From assembly GCA_021604005.1 (NCBI GenBank), contig BQIV01000001.1, positions 1 through 64,000 of the forward strand: a stretch of DNA of 64,000 nucleotides, read 5' to 3'. Shown here one piece after another: positions 25,958 through 35,210 of this stretch. Numbering within the stretch: the stretch's first letter is position 1; each line of letters opens with the position of its first letter. Both the position numbers and the translations under genes were made by a program. The DNA comes from Nitrospirales bacterium (GTDB lineage Bacteria; Nitrospirota; Nitrospiria; Nitrospirales; UBA8639). The notes under the pieces were generated by a model. The model was not told the origin of the DNA, made no database searches, and was given only the letters and a program-made list of their open reading frames with translations.

Positions 25958-27907
25958 TCAGTGAGGCCTGTTAAAGATATGGACAGGCTCAAGGGAATCG
26001 GCTGGAGAAAAAGAAAAAATCTTCGAATAAAAATAGAGTTCTGCGTCCAAGACCCGTTTAATGGTCTTGGCGTTTCGAAAACCATGCTGTTCCCCTTCAA
26101 AGGCCACATAGGCGACAGGAATCCCTTTTTCTTTCAGCGCTTCAACCATTTTTTCAGCTTGGTTGGGCGGGACAACTTTGTCTTCAAGTCCGTGAAAAAG
26201 AATAACGGGGCAAGAAAGTTTGTGTGGAAAATGAATCGGGGAGCGTTGACGATACAACTCTTGTTTCATCGGGTAGGGGCCAACCAACCGGTCTAAATAG
26301 CGTGACTCAAATTTGTGTGTATCGTGTACAAGGGTTTCAAGGTCAGAGACGCCGTAATAACTCGATCCGCCTGTAAACAGATCGTGGAAGGTCAGCGCAC
26401 ATAATGTGGTGTAGCCACCGGCACTACCGCCGGTAATGGCCACTCGCTTGGGATCAACCAATCCTCGATGAATCAGGTGTTCGGCGCCGTTGATGCAGTC
26501 AGTCACATCAACGACCCCCCATTGTCCATGTATCCGTTCTCGGTAGGCTCGCCCAAACCCCGTGCTGCCTCCATAGTTCACATCTAAGACGGCAAAGCCA
26601 CGACTGGTCCAGTATTGAATCCGCAGGTTGAGCGATTGCCCGCAGGCCGCAGTAGGGCCTCCATGACTTTTCACGATCAATGGAGGGCGTTCACCTGATG
26701 GTGCACAGAAATCTGTATTGTGGGGTGGATAGAAAAAGGCATGGGCATGTTTGCCGTCGTCTGTTGGATATTCAAGGGCCTTTGGAGTTGAAAGATAGTC
26801 TGGCTGGACAGGAGAGTTGAGTGAACGATGAAGGACGACAGAGTGCTGTGTGTTCAGATCAATCTGAATAATTGAGGTTGGTTCAGTCGGTGAACTTGCT
26901 GTGCAATACACCGAATGTCCCTCAACGTGAATGTTGTCGATGTCTGTGTAGGGCAGATTGAAAGGCCTGAAGGTTTTTAATTCTGTGTCCAGGTTGCCAA
27001 GGTGCCACGTGCCTGTTTGTGTGTAGGAGCATATGATATGACTGGAGTTGTGAAACGCATAGGTCGATAAGCCAAAAGTCCATTGAGGCTCTCCAAATTC
27101 AGCATCCAATGGATAGAGAGCTTCAATCTGACCCTCCTGAATTCTGTATATATTCCACCACCCGGTACGATCGGATATAAAATGAAGCACTCCTGAGGGA
27201 GACCATTTAGGTTGAAAAATTGACTCAGCTTTTCCTCCTGCCACACACCGGGCTTGTGAAATCGATCCATCTGGTTCAATAGTGGCGACCCATAATTCTG
27301 TACTGTCCCATGGCATATTGGGATGGTTCCATGAAAGCCAGCTGAGGTGACGGCCATTGGGGCTTAATCGTGGCGAGGCATAGAAGTCATCTCCAACGGC
27401 AAGGATCTGTCCATATGTCTCCTGGGAGTTGTCATGTAACGAAATGCTGACAATGGAATTGATTGGTTCACTGTGAGATGTCGAATGGTCTTCTCGAACA
27501 CCAATCAGTCGATTGTGTTTGTGGTCGATGACGTAGTCGGCATATCGGTACGGTCCTTCCGCCGTGACAGGTTTTGCCTTTTGGTCAAGTTGAGTTTGAT
27601 GGTAGATTCGTTGATCCGTGAAGTTGGAAAAATAAAGGACGCCCTGTGAAACGTGGTAGGCTCCTCCGCCATATTCGTGGACGCGTGTTCGAACGTTCAA
27701 TGGGGCTGGAGTCATTTCAGTTGTAGTGTTGTCTCGTGTTCGACGCACAATCACATTGCGGCCGCCTTCCGTTGGACGGCCTTCTATCCAGTAGAGAGCC
27801 TCACCATCCAAGCGTAGTTGCCCGAGTGTAATAGCCTCGGAAACAATCACGTCAGATGTGAGTGGGGATTTCCAGGAACCAAATGGTGCGCGTTGTGGGG
27901 TAAGCAT
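25958..27907 (-). CDS. S9-family serine peptidase (prolyl oligopeptidase / acylaminoacyl peptidase type)
   Basis: 649 residues from ATG 27,907. An N-terminal beta-propeller-like region (about 1-380, repeated WSPSG-type and SPNGRHLSWL-type segments) precedes an alpha/beta-hydrolase domain. Nucleophile Ser495 lies in GGSAGGYT, Asp in FHGLEDKVVPP, His in GEQHGF. The loop IVKSHGGPTAACGQSLNLRIQYW is typical of the family, which cleaves short peptides or acylated N-termini in the cytosol. Start 27,907 is chosen for GAGGA 8 bases upstream; the frame stays open to 28,003. Confidence 0.88.
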   Translation of the reverse strand: MLTPQRAPFGSWKSPLTSDVIVSEAITLGQLRLDGEALYWIEGRPTEGGRNVIVRRTRDNTTTEMTPAPLNVRTRVHEYGGGAYHVSQGVLYFSNFTDQRIYHQTQLDQKAKPVTAEGPYRYADYVIDHKHNRLIGVREDHSTSHSEPINSIVSISLHDNSQETYGQILAVGDDFYASPRLSPNGRHLSWLSWNHPNMPWDSTELWVATIEPDGSISQARCVAGGKAESIFQPKWSPSGVLHFISDRTGWWNIYRIQEGQIEALYPLDAEFGEPQWTFGLSTYAFHNSSHIICSYTQTGTWHLGNLDTELKTFRPFNLPYTDIDNIHVEGHSVYCTASSPTEPTSIIQIDLNTQHSVVLHRSLNSPVQPDYLSTPKALEYPTDDGKHAHAFFYPPHNTDFCAPSGERPPLIVKSHGGPTAACGQSLNLRIQYWTSRGFAVLDVNYGGSTGFGRAYRERIHGQWGVVDVTDCINGAEHLIHRGLVDPKRVAITGGSAGGYTTLCALTFHDLFTGGSSYYGVSDLETLVHDTHKFESRYLDRLVGPYPMKQELYRQRSPIHFPHKLSCPVILFHGLEDKVVPPNQAEKMVEALKEKGIPVAYVAFEGEQHGFRNAKTIKRVLDAELYFYSKIFSFSPADSLEPVHIFNRPH

Positions 27908-28098
27908 ATCGTGAGTCCTCACTCCTTCAGAACGATGATGGTAACGTATTGATGAGGCATGGTGGGAGGCGGAATAACCCTCTTTCATGCGCTCTGTTGT
28001 CAAAAGTAGGAAATTTGAATGACGGAGGCGTGTTGAGACGGGAATAGGCTCACACGAATAGGGACAACCGTGAAGGGAAAAACATCTGGGAACGAGTG

Positions 28099-28305
28099 TT
28101 AGGCCTTTACTGAAAACTTTGAACGAGAATGTTCATCGAAGGCAATTTCAACAAAGTTTGAGACATTTTTAATGCATCGACCACAACAACTATTTTTATC
28201 ATCGATTCCGAGCGTGGAAGCTAAGAGTTTCGGGCAGGTGATGCCTTCTCGCCCTAAGGTCCGAACATCTAATTCTTTGATGCCTTTGCAAACACAGATG
28301 TACAT
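28099..28305 (-). CDS. BFD-like [2Fe-2S] ferredoxin (bacterioferritin-associated)
   Basis: 68 residues. Four cysteines in the BFD pattern: CVC at residues 4-6 and CCGRC at about 41-45. Bacterioferritin-associated ferredoxin reduces the iron core of bacterioferritin to release iron during starvation. A Fur-box palindrome lies upstream (28,346-28,368), consistent with induction when iron is low. No bacterioferritin gene is in the window. Confidence 0.85.
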   Translation of the reverse strand: MYICVCKGIKELDVRTLGREGITCPKLLASTLGIDDKNSCCGRCIKNVSNFVEIAFDEHSRSKFSVKA

Positions 28306-28345
28306 GTCTTCCCTCTTGAATTAGTGTAGAGTGCGTTCGAATACG

Positions 28346-28368
28346 ATATTGATAACCATTTTCAATAT
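28346..28368 (-). promoter_or_regulatory. Fur box upstream of the BFD-like gene
   Basis: Read on the minus strand, ATTGAAAATGGTTATCAAT is a close match to the classical Fur operator, with outer symmetry ATATTGA / TCAATAT. It is centred about 50 bases before the start codon, where it would block the promoter when iron is plentiful. Confidence 0.8.
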
Positions 28369-28567
28369 ACATAATTGTACTCGTTCACTTTCATGCTGTC
28401 AACCTTTTACTCTTGAAAAGTGCATTTCATATTATTCTTGTAAGTATTTGAAAAATAAGAATTTATATTTTATATTTCTAGAGATAGTTTTCGTTTGTTT
28501 GACATTGTTCAGCAGAGAATTACGGGTAAGGAAATCATAATTTTCACATTTTCCATGAAATATCTGA

Positions 28568-28876
28568 ATGTTTGATGCCTGTATAGAGGAAACGCCAGAG
28601 GGAGTAATCTTGTCTGTCCACATTCAGCCCCGTGCTGCGAAAACAGAATATATAGGCCTGTACCGAGAGACGGCCTTTAAGTTTCGCGTAATGGCTCCTC
28701 CGGTTGATGGTGAAGCGAATGAAGCGCTTTGCCGATATCTGGCCAAACATTTTGGTGTAGCAAAACGTTCAGTGGTCATTGTGCGTGGGAGTAATAGTCG
28801 TCACAAACGTGTGTTGCTGAAAGGGGTATCGGTAGAGCATGTGACATTAGGGTTTACTCGTTGGCAATCGTTATGA
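28568..28876 (+). CDS. DUF167 / UPF0235 (YggU-like) protein
   Basis: 102 residues matching the YggU fold: VHIQPRAAKTEYIGLYRETAFKFRVMAPPVDGEANEALCRYLAKHFGVAKRSVVIVRGSNSRHK, written here only as family landmarks PRAAKTEYIG, APPVDGEANEAL and VRGSNSRHK. Small conserved cytoplasmic proteins of unknown role, often beside yggS/yggT, which are absent here. The start has no clear ribosome-binding site. It is convergent with the M28 peptidase gene. Confidence 0.85.
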   Translation: MFDACIEETPEGVILSVHIQPRAAKTEYIGLYRETAFKFRVMAPPVDGEANEALCRYLAKHFGVAKRSVVIVRGSNSRHKRVLLKGVSVEHVTLGFTRWQSL

Positions 28877-28900
28877 ATAGGACACGTCATGTCTCGTGTC

Positions 28901-30064
28901 TTACAGGAGAAATGCGGCAGGGAAATTGGCCAAGAGCCCTTGCATACGGAGTGAGGTTCGTTCTAATCGTTTAATGTCACGCTGAGAGGCGTGATCCACA
29001 TGAAGCGTCGTGAGCCATTTGGCATCGGCCTTCAATTTCAGGAGTGAAGCCAATGACGTATTGGGAATACAGGTATGCCGGCTTGCGGCTTGAGATATAA
29101 GGGGCGCAAGCGTCTTCACGTCCTCGGAAAAGTCAATGGAATTGGGTTGAAATGTATAGGGTTCACGATCCTCATTCAATAGATGAAAAAAGTTGATGAG
29201 CCACTTGGTGGTTAATGCCATGCGTTCGTAATGAAGTGTGTTGGGAAGATCCGTCGGTTGGTGATACCGAGGAGTACGACCTGCGGAGAGAAACAGAAAC
29301 GGAACGGATGCATTTCGAAAGGCATGATAATCACTGAACGGTGTTCGGCCTAAGATAGGAATTTCTTCGATCAGGTGCATACCTAATGGTTTAATCTGTA
29401 GCCCTAGATTGTCCGAGGCGTCGCACGTCTGCTGTGTGATATGCCGGTACAGTCCAGGGCTGTGTTCGGCTCCTGCTGCAAAGAGAACCTGTTTGAGTGG
29501 TTCCCAATGCACTCCTCCCATAAGCTCAAGAATGATCACAGTCTGCAGATGGCTTGTGCTGCCTATTTCACTGGGAAGATGATTGGCAAAGTGTTGCGAC
29601 CCCATCAGTGTGTATGGGGGCTCTTCGGCAGTAAAGGCGACGAATGCGACGGAATATCGTGTGAGCGATGGCAATGTTTTGGCGACTTCTAGGAGAATCG
29701 CTATGGCAGCCGCATTATCATCCGCTCCTGCATAGATTTTTCCTCCTGACGTGCCCAGGTGATCGTAGTGTGCGCCAAGAAGCAGCCAGCGATTCGTTGC
29801 TGCCGATGAATGGGCTTGACGAATACCGATGAGATTGTCCCCAATCTCAGGTAAGAGGTGTTGTCGGTATCCCTGTAAGGAAGGAAACGGTTCGAGTTCA
29901 GATTCCTGAAATCTGTTTACTATATAGTGAGCCGCCGCTTCATGTCCTGGAGTGCCTGGCTTTCTTCCCGCAAGCTCTTGGCTGGCAAGATACGCCACAT
30001 GACCCTGCAGGCGGTGAGCAAGGTCGGAGGTGAGAGTGAGTGACGTGGGGTCGATAGCCGACAT
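28901..30064 (-). CDS. M28-family zinc aminopeptidase
   Basis: 387 residues. Zinc site residues of the M28 family are visible: LLGAHYDHLG (His and Asp), YAGADDNAAA (bridging Asp), AFTAEEPP (catalytic Glu and zinc Glu) and a later FSDYHAF His. The domain covers about residues 20-280, followed by a helical C-terminal region. No signal peptide, so probably cytosolic. Start ATG 30,064 is chosen over the TTG three codons earlier. Confidence 0.87.
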   Translation of the reverse strand: MSAIDPTSLTLTSDLAHRLQGHVAYLASQELAGRKPGTPGHEAAAHYIVNRFQESELEPFPSLQGYRQHLLPEIGDNLIGIRQAHSSAATNRWLLLGAHYDHLGTSGGKIYAGADDNAAAIAILLEVAKTLPSLTRYSVAFVAFTAEEPPYTLMGSQHFANHLPSEIGSTSHLQTVIILELMGGVHWEPLKQVLFAAGAEHSPGLYRHITQQTCDASDNLGLQIKPLGMHLIEEIPILGRTPFSDYHAFRNASVPFLFLSAGRTPRYHQPTDLPNTLHYERMALTTKWLINFFHLLNEDREPYTFQPNSIDFSEDVKTLAPLISQAASRHTCIPNTSLASLLKLKADAKWLTTLHVDHASQRDIKRLERTSLRMQGLLANFPAAFLL

Positions 30065-30281
30065 GTCTACCAATTTTGTTAAATAGCGTTGAGGTTATTG
30101 GATCTGTGAGAAGAGCCAGTATTGTACAAAGCGACTCTTCTCATTCGCTAGATCATACCTTCGCCAGGGTGGGAAATTCTTATGCGATGATGTTAAGGTC
30201 TTGGAACGATGAAATGGCTCCGTTTACAAGCGAAACGCCCATTTCTATAATCTGCCAATCTTTTCACGGTGTATATCCTCC

Positions 30282-33200
30282 ATGAGCGCTCCATCTCCGC
30301 CAGACTCCACCTTGCTGACCTTGCTTTTAGACCGGCATGAGCACGAGATGGCCAGTCGTCTTCGAGACGACCTTGTTCATCTTGGCGTTGTGGATACAGT
30401 TTGGGAACTCTGTGAAGAACTTCGCGAGGCTTCATCGAAAATTGCGAGCGAAGCGGTCTGGACCTTGGCGGAGTTTCACCGGCGCTGCGGACTTGAAACG
30501 GTGGTGCCTTGGCTCGATCTTGGAATTAGTTTGACGCAATCTAAGGGAGCATTGGGACTTCGATACTTTAAGGAAAGTCCACTAATCCTTGGGGTCCTTG
30601 AGACTGCAGAGTCACGGAGAGTAATTCTGCAACTCACATTGGAGTTGGCGGATGGGCCGTCAGATGTCGCTCCAAACTGTGCGTTTGCATTCTTCAAGAA
30701 AGCTCCTGAACTCTTACTCGAAATTCCCATGATGCAACTTCAAGTCTGGGCCGAGATCGGCATGGATTTAGCGCAGTGGGATTATGTGTTGGGGAATGAA
30801 TTCTTTCATGAATGTCCGTCGATCGCCCACGTCATCCCTCAAGATTTAGTGAGAGAGTGGATTGGGTTTGGGATGAAGCTGGTGACGAACAATTCGTTGG
30901 GGAAAACCGACTATGTTGGCACCATCGAGTATTTCAGATCCAGCCCTGTTATTTTCAGTGCCATTCCAGAAGAGGGGGTGAAGAGTTGGGTGATCAAGTT
31001 GGGAACAGCCATTGCGGAGCAGTCTCCGTCTCTCGCTATTTCGTTCTTAGCGGATAGCCCTCGTGTCCTTGGACGTTTCCCGTCGACTGACTGGAAATTG
31101 CGTGTGTTAAAGCATGGGCTTCTGCTTGCTGATCGGGATGCTGAAGCGACAATTGCCTATGTCAATCGCGCCTCCGAAGTGCTTCGCTTGACGGGAGAGT
31201 CTGACGACGCAATTGAGGCATTCGAAGCATGGTATCGCAGTGGGATGGAGGTCTTAGAATATAGCGCGGAAGCGGCCCGCGCGTACTTTTCCCTTGAAAC
31301 CAAAAATGCCCTAGCGGCGGTTGAGCAGTCGATGCAGGGAGTGCCGCTTCGTCAAGTCGCACGTACGCTCAAGTTATTTGCGCAAGGTATGTGCGGAACG
31401 AATATTTCGATTGAGGCGTTGTCTGATTCCTTGCTTCCCACGACGACGTCAAGTGCCGAAGTGAAGCATTGTCGAGCACACGTGAGTCCTGATGGACAAA
31501 CCATTTTTCTTCCCGCTCTGATTCGTGAGAAGTCGTCGCGTGAACACAATATTCGACTGTATACGGTTATGACGGCGCATGAGGCAGGGCATTTAGAGTT
31601 TGGGACCTATCGCGTGGCATTCGATCGACTACGTAATCTTGCTCGTGCTGTGTGGATGCGCTATGCCTCAAAAACAGAACTTGATCAAGCACCCAAGCCC
31701 AAGACCCTCGGTGAGCTATTTGCCATATATCCGCAGCGTGGAGTTATTCAGGATTTGTGGGAGATTTTAGAAGATGCACGGATAGAGTTTTTATTACAGC
31801 AAGAATATCCCGGGTTACAACATGATCTGCGATTACTCACGAAAGAGGCAGTGAACACTCGATCATTTGTGCATGGCATGACGGTTCGTGAAATAGTGCT
31901 TGATGCGCTGCTGTTGAGATTTGCCGGAGAACCATCAGGGATTGGCGAACAACAAGACCTTCAAGACGTCGTCGCCAGAACATGGGAGTTGGCTCAAACC
32001 ATATTGCGTCCAGATGCAACGGCTGAAGATGTCATTGTTCTGGCCGACCGGCTCTACCAAATCTTAGATGAGATGATTGCTCAATTGAGCCCGTCTGATA
32101 AAAATCAGCTGCGAGAAGTCGATGAAGACGAGTCTTCAGATATTGGTGCAGGACCGCGAGCGGCTGAAGAGACATCCGATACATATCGGCCTATTACCAA
32201 TCTGACCTACCGGGGCGCGATGGATCCAGACTTGGTACAGGGGCAGGGTGATGACGATGCCGGTGGATCGTCATTGGCAGACGACGCGCTTGAGAAGAAA
32301 GCCGCAGCCTTAGATGATGGTCGTTCATCACAGCAGGAACATCCGACAGACCAAGCCTCTCGAAAAGATATGGAACAACGGGAAGCGGGAACGGCTCAAC
32401 AGGAGTATGGACAGTCCCCGCTTGAGCAATGGCTCGACGTGGACAAGGGGCAACGGCCTCTTCAGTACGGGACGCAAGAGGGGCCGCAGGAAATTTTTTA
32501 TGACGAGTGGGATGGCACATTGTACGATTATCGCCCTCGATGGTGCCGGGTGGTTGAACGTGTTGGTGAAGAGGGGCATTCGGAATTTGTCGACAACACG
32601 CTGACCACCTATGCTCAGGAGATTCGGTTGTTACGCCGCTATTTTGAAACGATTCGTCCGACGGCTCTTCGTCGTCTCGGGCGCCAAGACATAGGGGACG
32701 ATATTGATATCGATGCTGTTGTAACACGTATGGTCGATAAACGAGTGGGACGCGAACCGTCTGATCGCGTCTATCTTCGTCGTGAACGTCATGACCGTCA
32801 AGTGGCTGTGGCCTTTTTGATCGATATGAGTGGATCAACTGGACGGCAAATCGGTTCCGGATCTCGACGCGTCATAGATATTGAAAAAGAAGGTCTGATT
32901 CTTTTATCGGAAGCCCTGGGGGCCATTGGCGACGACTATGCGTTGTATGGTTATTCGGGTCAAAGGCGTGGACATGTTGAGATGACCGTGCTTAAAGACT
33001 TTGACGATGGATCGTTGAGCCGCGCGGCGTTGCGTATTGGGGCCATCGCACCGATGAAGCAGAATCGCGATGGCGCGGCGATTCGTCATGCCGTTCGTCG
33101 TTTGCTGCAACAGCCGGCCCGCACGCGGCTATTAGTGATTCTGAGTGATGGGAAGCCACTCGATGATGGCTATGGCGATGAATATTCATTGGAAGATACG

Positions 33201-33377
33201 AAAATGGCGCTGCGAGAAACTCGCATGAAAGGTATTCATCCATTTTGTATAACCGTCGATCATGAGGCGGGAGACTACCTTGCGCGCATGTACGGCGATG
33301 TTGGGTTTGTCGTGGTGGATGATGTGGGCGAATTGCCGACGCGACTTCCAGGTATTTATCAACGGCTCACAACATAA
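30282..33377 (+). CDS. Very long NorD/CbbO-like VWA protein
   Basis: 1031 residues, against roughly 600-700 for NorD or CbbO. About 1-400 is a helical region with repeats of similar design (FFKKAPELLLEIP, FFHECPSIAHVIP, YFRSSPVIFSAIP, FLADSPRVLGRFP). Then come an HExxH-like motif (H433-H437, followed by EFGTYR), the LEDARIEFLL segment, an acidic linker, and a C-terminal VWA domain with an intact MIDAS (D848-M-S-G-S-T). NorD/CbbO work with a MoxR-type AAA+ partner (NorQ/CbbQ) in inserting metals or activating enzymes. No such partner is adjacent. The next gene follows 17 bases later. Confidence 0.8.
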   Translation: MSAPSPPDSTLLTLLLDRHEHEMASRLRDDLVHLGVVDTVWELCEELREASSKIASEAVWTLAEFHRRCGLETVVPWLDLGISLTQSKGALGLRYFKESPLILGVLETAESRRVILQLTLELADGPSDVAPNCAFAFFKKAPELLLEIPMMQLQVWAEIGMDLAQWDYVLGNEFFHECPSIAHVIPQDLVREWIGFGMKLVTNNSLGKTDYVGTIEYFRSSPVIFSAIPEEGVKSWVIKLGTAIAEQSPSLAISFLADSPRVLGRFPSTDWKLRVLKHGLLLADRDAEATIAYVNRASEVLRLTGESDDAIEAFEAWYRSGMEVLEYSAEAARAYFSLETKNALAAVEQSMQGVPLRQVARTLKLFAQGMCGTNISIEALSDSLLPTTTSSAEVKHCRAHVSPDGQTIFLPALIREKSSREHNIRLYTVMTAHEAGHLEFGTYRVAFDRLRNLARAVWMRYASKTELDQAPKPKTLGELFAIYPQRGVIQDLWEILEDARIEFLLQQEYPGLQHDLRLLTKEAVNTRSFVHGMTVREIVLDALLLRFAGEPSGIGEQQDLQDVVARTWELAQTILRPDATAEDVIVLADRLYQILDEMIAQLSPSDKNQLREVDEDESSDIGAGPRAAEETSDTYRPITNLTYRGAMDPDLVQGQGDDDAGGSSLADDALEKKAAALDDGRSSQQEHPTDQASRKDMEQREAGTAQQEYGQSPLEQWLDVDKGQRPLQYGTQEGPQEIFYDEWDGTLYDYRPRWCRVVERVGEEGHSEFVDNTLTTYAQEIRLLRRYFETIRPTALRRLGRQDIGDDIDIDAVVTRMVDKRVGREPSDRVYLRRERHDRQVAVAFLIDMSGSTGRQIGSGSRRVIDIEKEGLILLSEALGAIGDDYALYGYSGQRRGHVEMTVLKDFDDGSLSRAALRIGAIAPMKQNRDGAAIRHAVRRLLQQPARTRLLVILSDGKPLDDGYGDEYSLEDTKMALRETRMKGIHPFCITVDHEAGDYLARMYGDVGFVVVDDVGELPTRLPGIYQRLTT

Positions 33378-33394
33378 GAGGTGAAGTGGTTTCT

Positions 33395-33826
33395 ATGAGT
33401 GAACAACAATCTTCAGATCGACAAGTACCGCCGTGGTTATATAAATTATTTACGGGTCATCAATATCCGTACGTGCGTCGTCAAGCGAAATTCGGACGAA
33501 AAGACCGGAAGCCTGGCGAAGAATCACGAGAGCCGACCCGTCAAGAAATTGATGAAAAATTTTGGGAGATTTACCCTGATTGCTGGGTGAAGGTTCTGCA
33601 AGAAGTCAAAACCGGAATGATCGTCAGTTTTATTGAATTAGGCAGTTATGAGCCGGGAACCTATCAAGAGCTTGTGGATAGTCCCGAAGCCTTTCTAGCT
33701 CGAGAATACGGAAAAAAGAAAATCAAAGTTAATTTTTATCAAGGCGACAACTTTGTGTGTACGATTAACTTCAAAGTCGATGGCTGGACAGACCATAACG
33801 ATGATCATGATGAGACGATTACATAA
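33395..33826 (+). CDS. Conserved-looking hypothetical protein downstream of the VWA gene
   Basis: 143 residues, acidic C-terminus (DHNDDHDETIT), no cysteines, no membrane segment. I do not recognise a family. Start ATG 33,395 (GTG 33,386 possible) with GAGGTGAAG upstream. The spacing puts it in one operon with the VWA protein and perhaps with mdh, 21 bases downstream. Confidence 0.65.
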   Translation: MSEQQSSDRQVPPWLYKLFTGHQYPYVRRQAKFGRKDRKPGEESREPTRQEIDEKFWEIYPDCWVKVLQEVKTGMIVSFIELGSYEPGTYQELVDSPEAFLAREYGKKKIKVNFYQGDNFVCTINFKVDGWTDHNDDHDETIT

Positions 33827-33847
33827 TCTCGCAATGAAGGTAAAAAC

Positions 33848-34786
33848 ATGAGAAGGTTAAAAATTACGGTCGTAGGTGCAGGGAATGTGGGAGGGTCGAT
33901 TGCTCAGAGACTCGCCGAAAAAAACTGGTATGACGTAGTCCTGGTGGACATCGTGGATGGCATGCCACAAGGTAAGGCGTTGGACTTAGCTGAAGCTGGT
34001 CCTGTGTGTGGCTACGATTCCAAGATGATCGGCGCGAATCACTATGATGAGACAACTGGGTCTTCCGTGGTGGTGATTACATCTGGTATTGCGCGAAAAC
34101 CCGGAATGAGTCGTGATGCGCTCATCGAGACGAACACAAAAATTGTATCTTCTGTGGTGAAGGACATTGTTCAGCGTTCTCCTGAGGCCATTATTATTAT
34201 TGTAGCCAATCCACTCGATGCGATGACCTATGTGGCGTATCGAGCGAGTCAGTTTCCGAAACAGCGTGTCGTGGGTATGGCTGGTGTGCTGGACTCTGCC
34301 CGCTTTCGAACCTTTATTGCTGAAGAATTACGTGTCTCCGTTGATAACGTCCAAGCCATGGTGCTGGGAGGCCATGGTGATGCGATGGTGCCGTTGATTC
34401 GCTATACCACGGTAGCGGGACGTCCGCTTGATGAGTGGATGTCACGTGATCGGCTTGAGGCATTGGTCAAGCGGACTCGGCAGGGTGGCGCAGAAATCGT
34501 CAATTTACTCAAGACCGGGAGTGCGTACTATGCACCTGCCGCATCTGCCGTTGAAATGGTCGAAGCCATTGTGCGGGATCAAAAGAAAATTCTTCCGTGT
34601 GCGACATTGTGTGAAGGTGAATACGGGTTTCAAGGCGTATTCATGGGAGTTCCAGTGAAATTAGGCGGCAGCGGAGTAGAAGAAATTATTGAATATCAAC
34701 TCACGCCTGAGGAAGACGCAGCCCTGAAAGTTTCGGGTAAGGCAGTTCAAGATCTCTGTCAAAAAGTCGATCAATTGTTGAAGTAA
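33848..34786 (+). CDS. mdh: Malate dehydrogenase
   Basis: 312 residues of the LDH-like MDH type. [18 protein letters not shown] (NAD binding); the Asp in [18 protein letters not shown] prefers NAD. The active loop is [11 protein letters not shown] with both substrate Arg residues; [12 protein letters not shown] holds the third Arg and [10 protein letters not shown] the catalytic His. The Arg in the active loop marks malate rather than lactate. It converts malate and oxaloacetate in the oxidative or reductive TCA cycle. It is 21 bases behind the hypothetical gene. Confidence 0.95.
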   Translation: MRRLKITVVGAGNVGGSIAQRLAEKNWYDVVLVDIVDGMPQGKALDLAEAGPVCGYDSKMIGANHYDETTGSSVVVITSGIARKPGMSRDALIETNTKIVSSVVKDIVQRSPEAIIIIVANPLDAMTYVAYRASQFPKQRVVGMAGVLDSARFRTFIAEELRVSVDNVQAMVLGGHGDAMVPLIRYTTVAGRPLDEWMSRDRLEALVKRTRQGGAEIVNLLKTGSAYYAPAASAVEMVEAIVRDQKKILPCATLCEGEYGFQGVFMGVPVKLGGSGVEEIIEYQLTPEEDAALKVSGKAVQDLCQKVDQLLK

Positions 34787-35210
34787 GTGACGGTATACCC
34801 TTCAGATATTTTCTGATTCACTGTGTTTGTCTGAATCCTTCCGCCTGCCCGCGAATGCGGCGCTAGCCAGTTCATCTCTCGGTCTCTAGTTTAGGAAATC
34901 GGAATGTTTCTGCGAGGCTCGTGCGTAATAACTCCATGATAATTTGAGGAATTGCACTGCCCAACTATGATTCCCGACTCCTCAATTTCTTCATACAGCA
35001 GTCTTGTCGAATTTCCTTATTAAAATGTCTGGGGTTTCTCGTCCAATTGGAAAAAGTCTCAGAAGACACATCGATGTAGTTCTCTAGCCCTAACACATTG
35101 ACTGTACTATAGTTTTCTCAAGTCACCTGCTTGACTGATTTAGAGAATGCACCGTATAGTTGTTGAACTGTAGCCGGTTACTCAAATCACGTACGTAAAA
35201 TTATTAGAGG
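34787..35210. other. Intergenic between mdh and nuoF
   Basis: About 420 AT-rich bases. No open frame with coding character, no clear hairpin terminator and no copy of the dispersed repeat were found. It presumably contains the promoter of nuoF. Confidence 0.4.
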
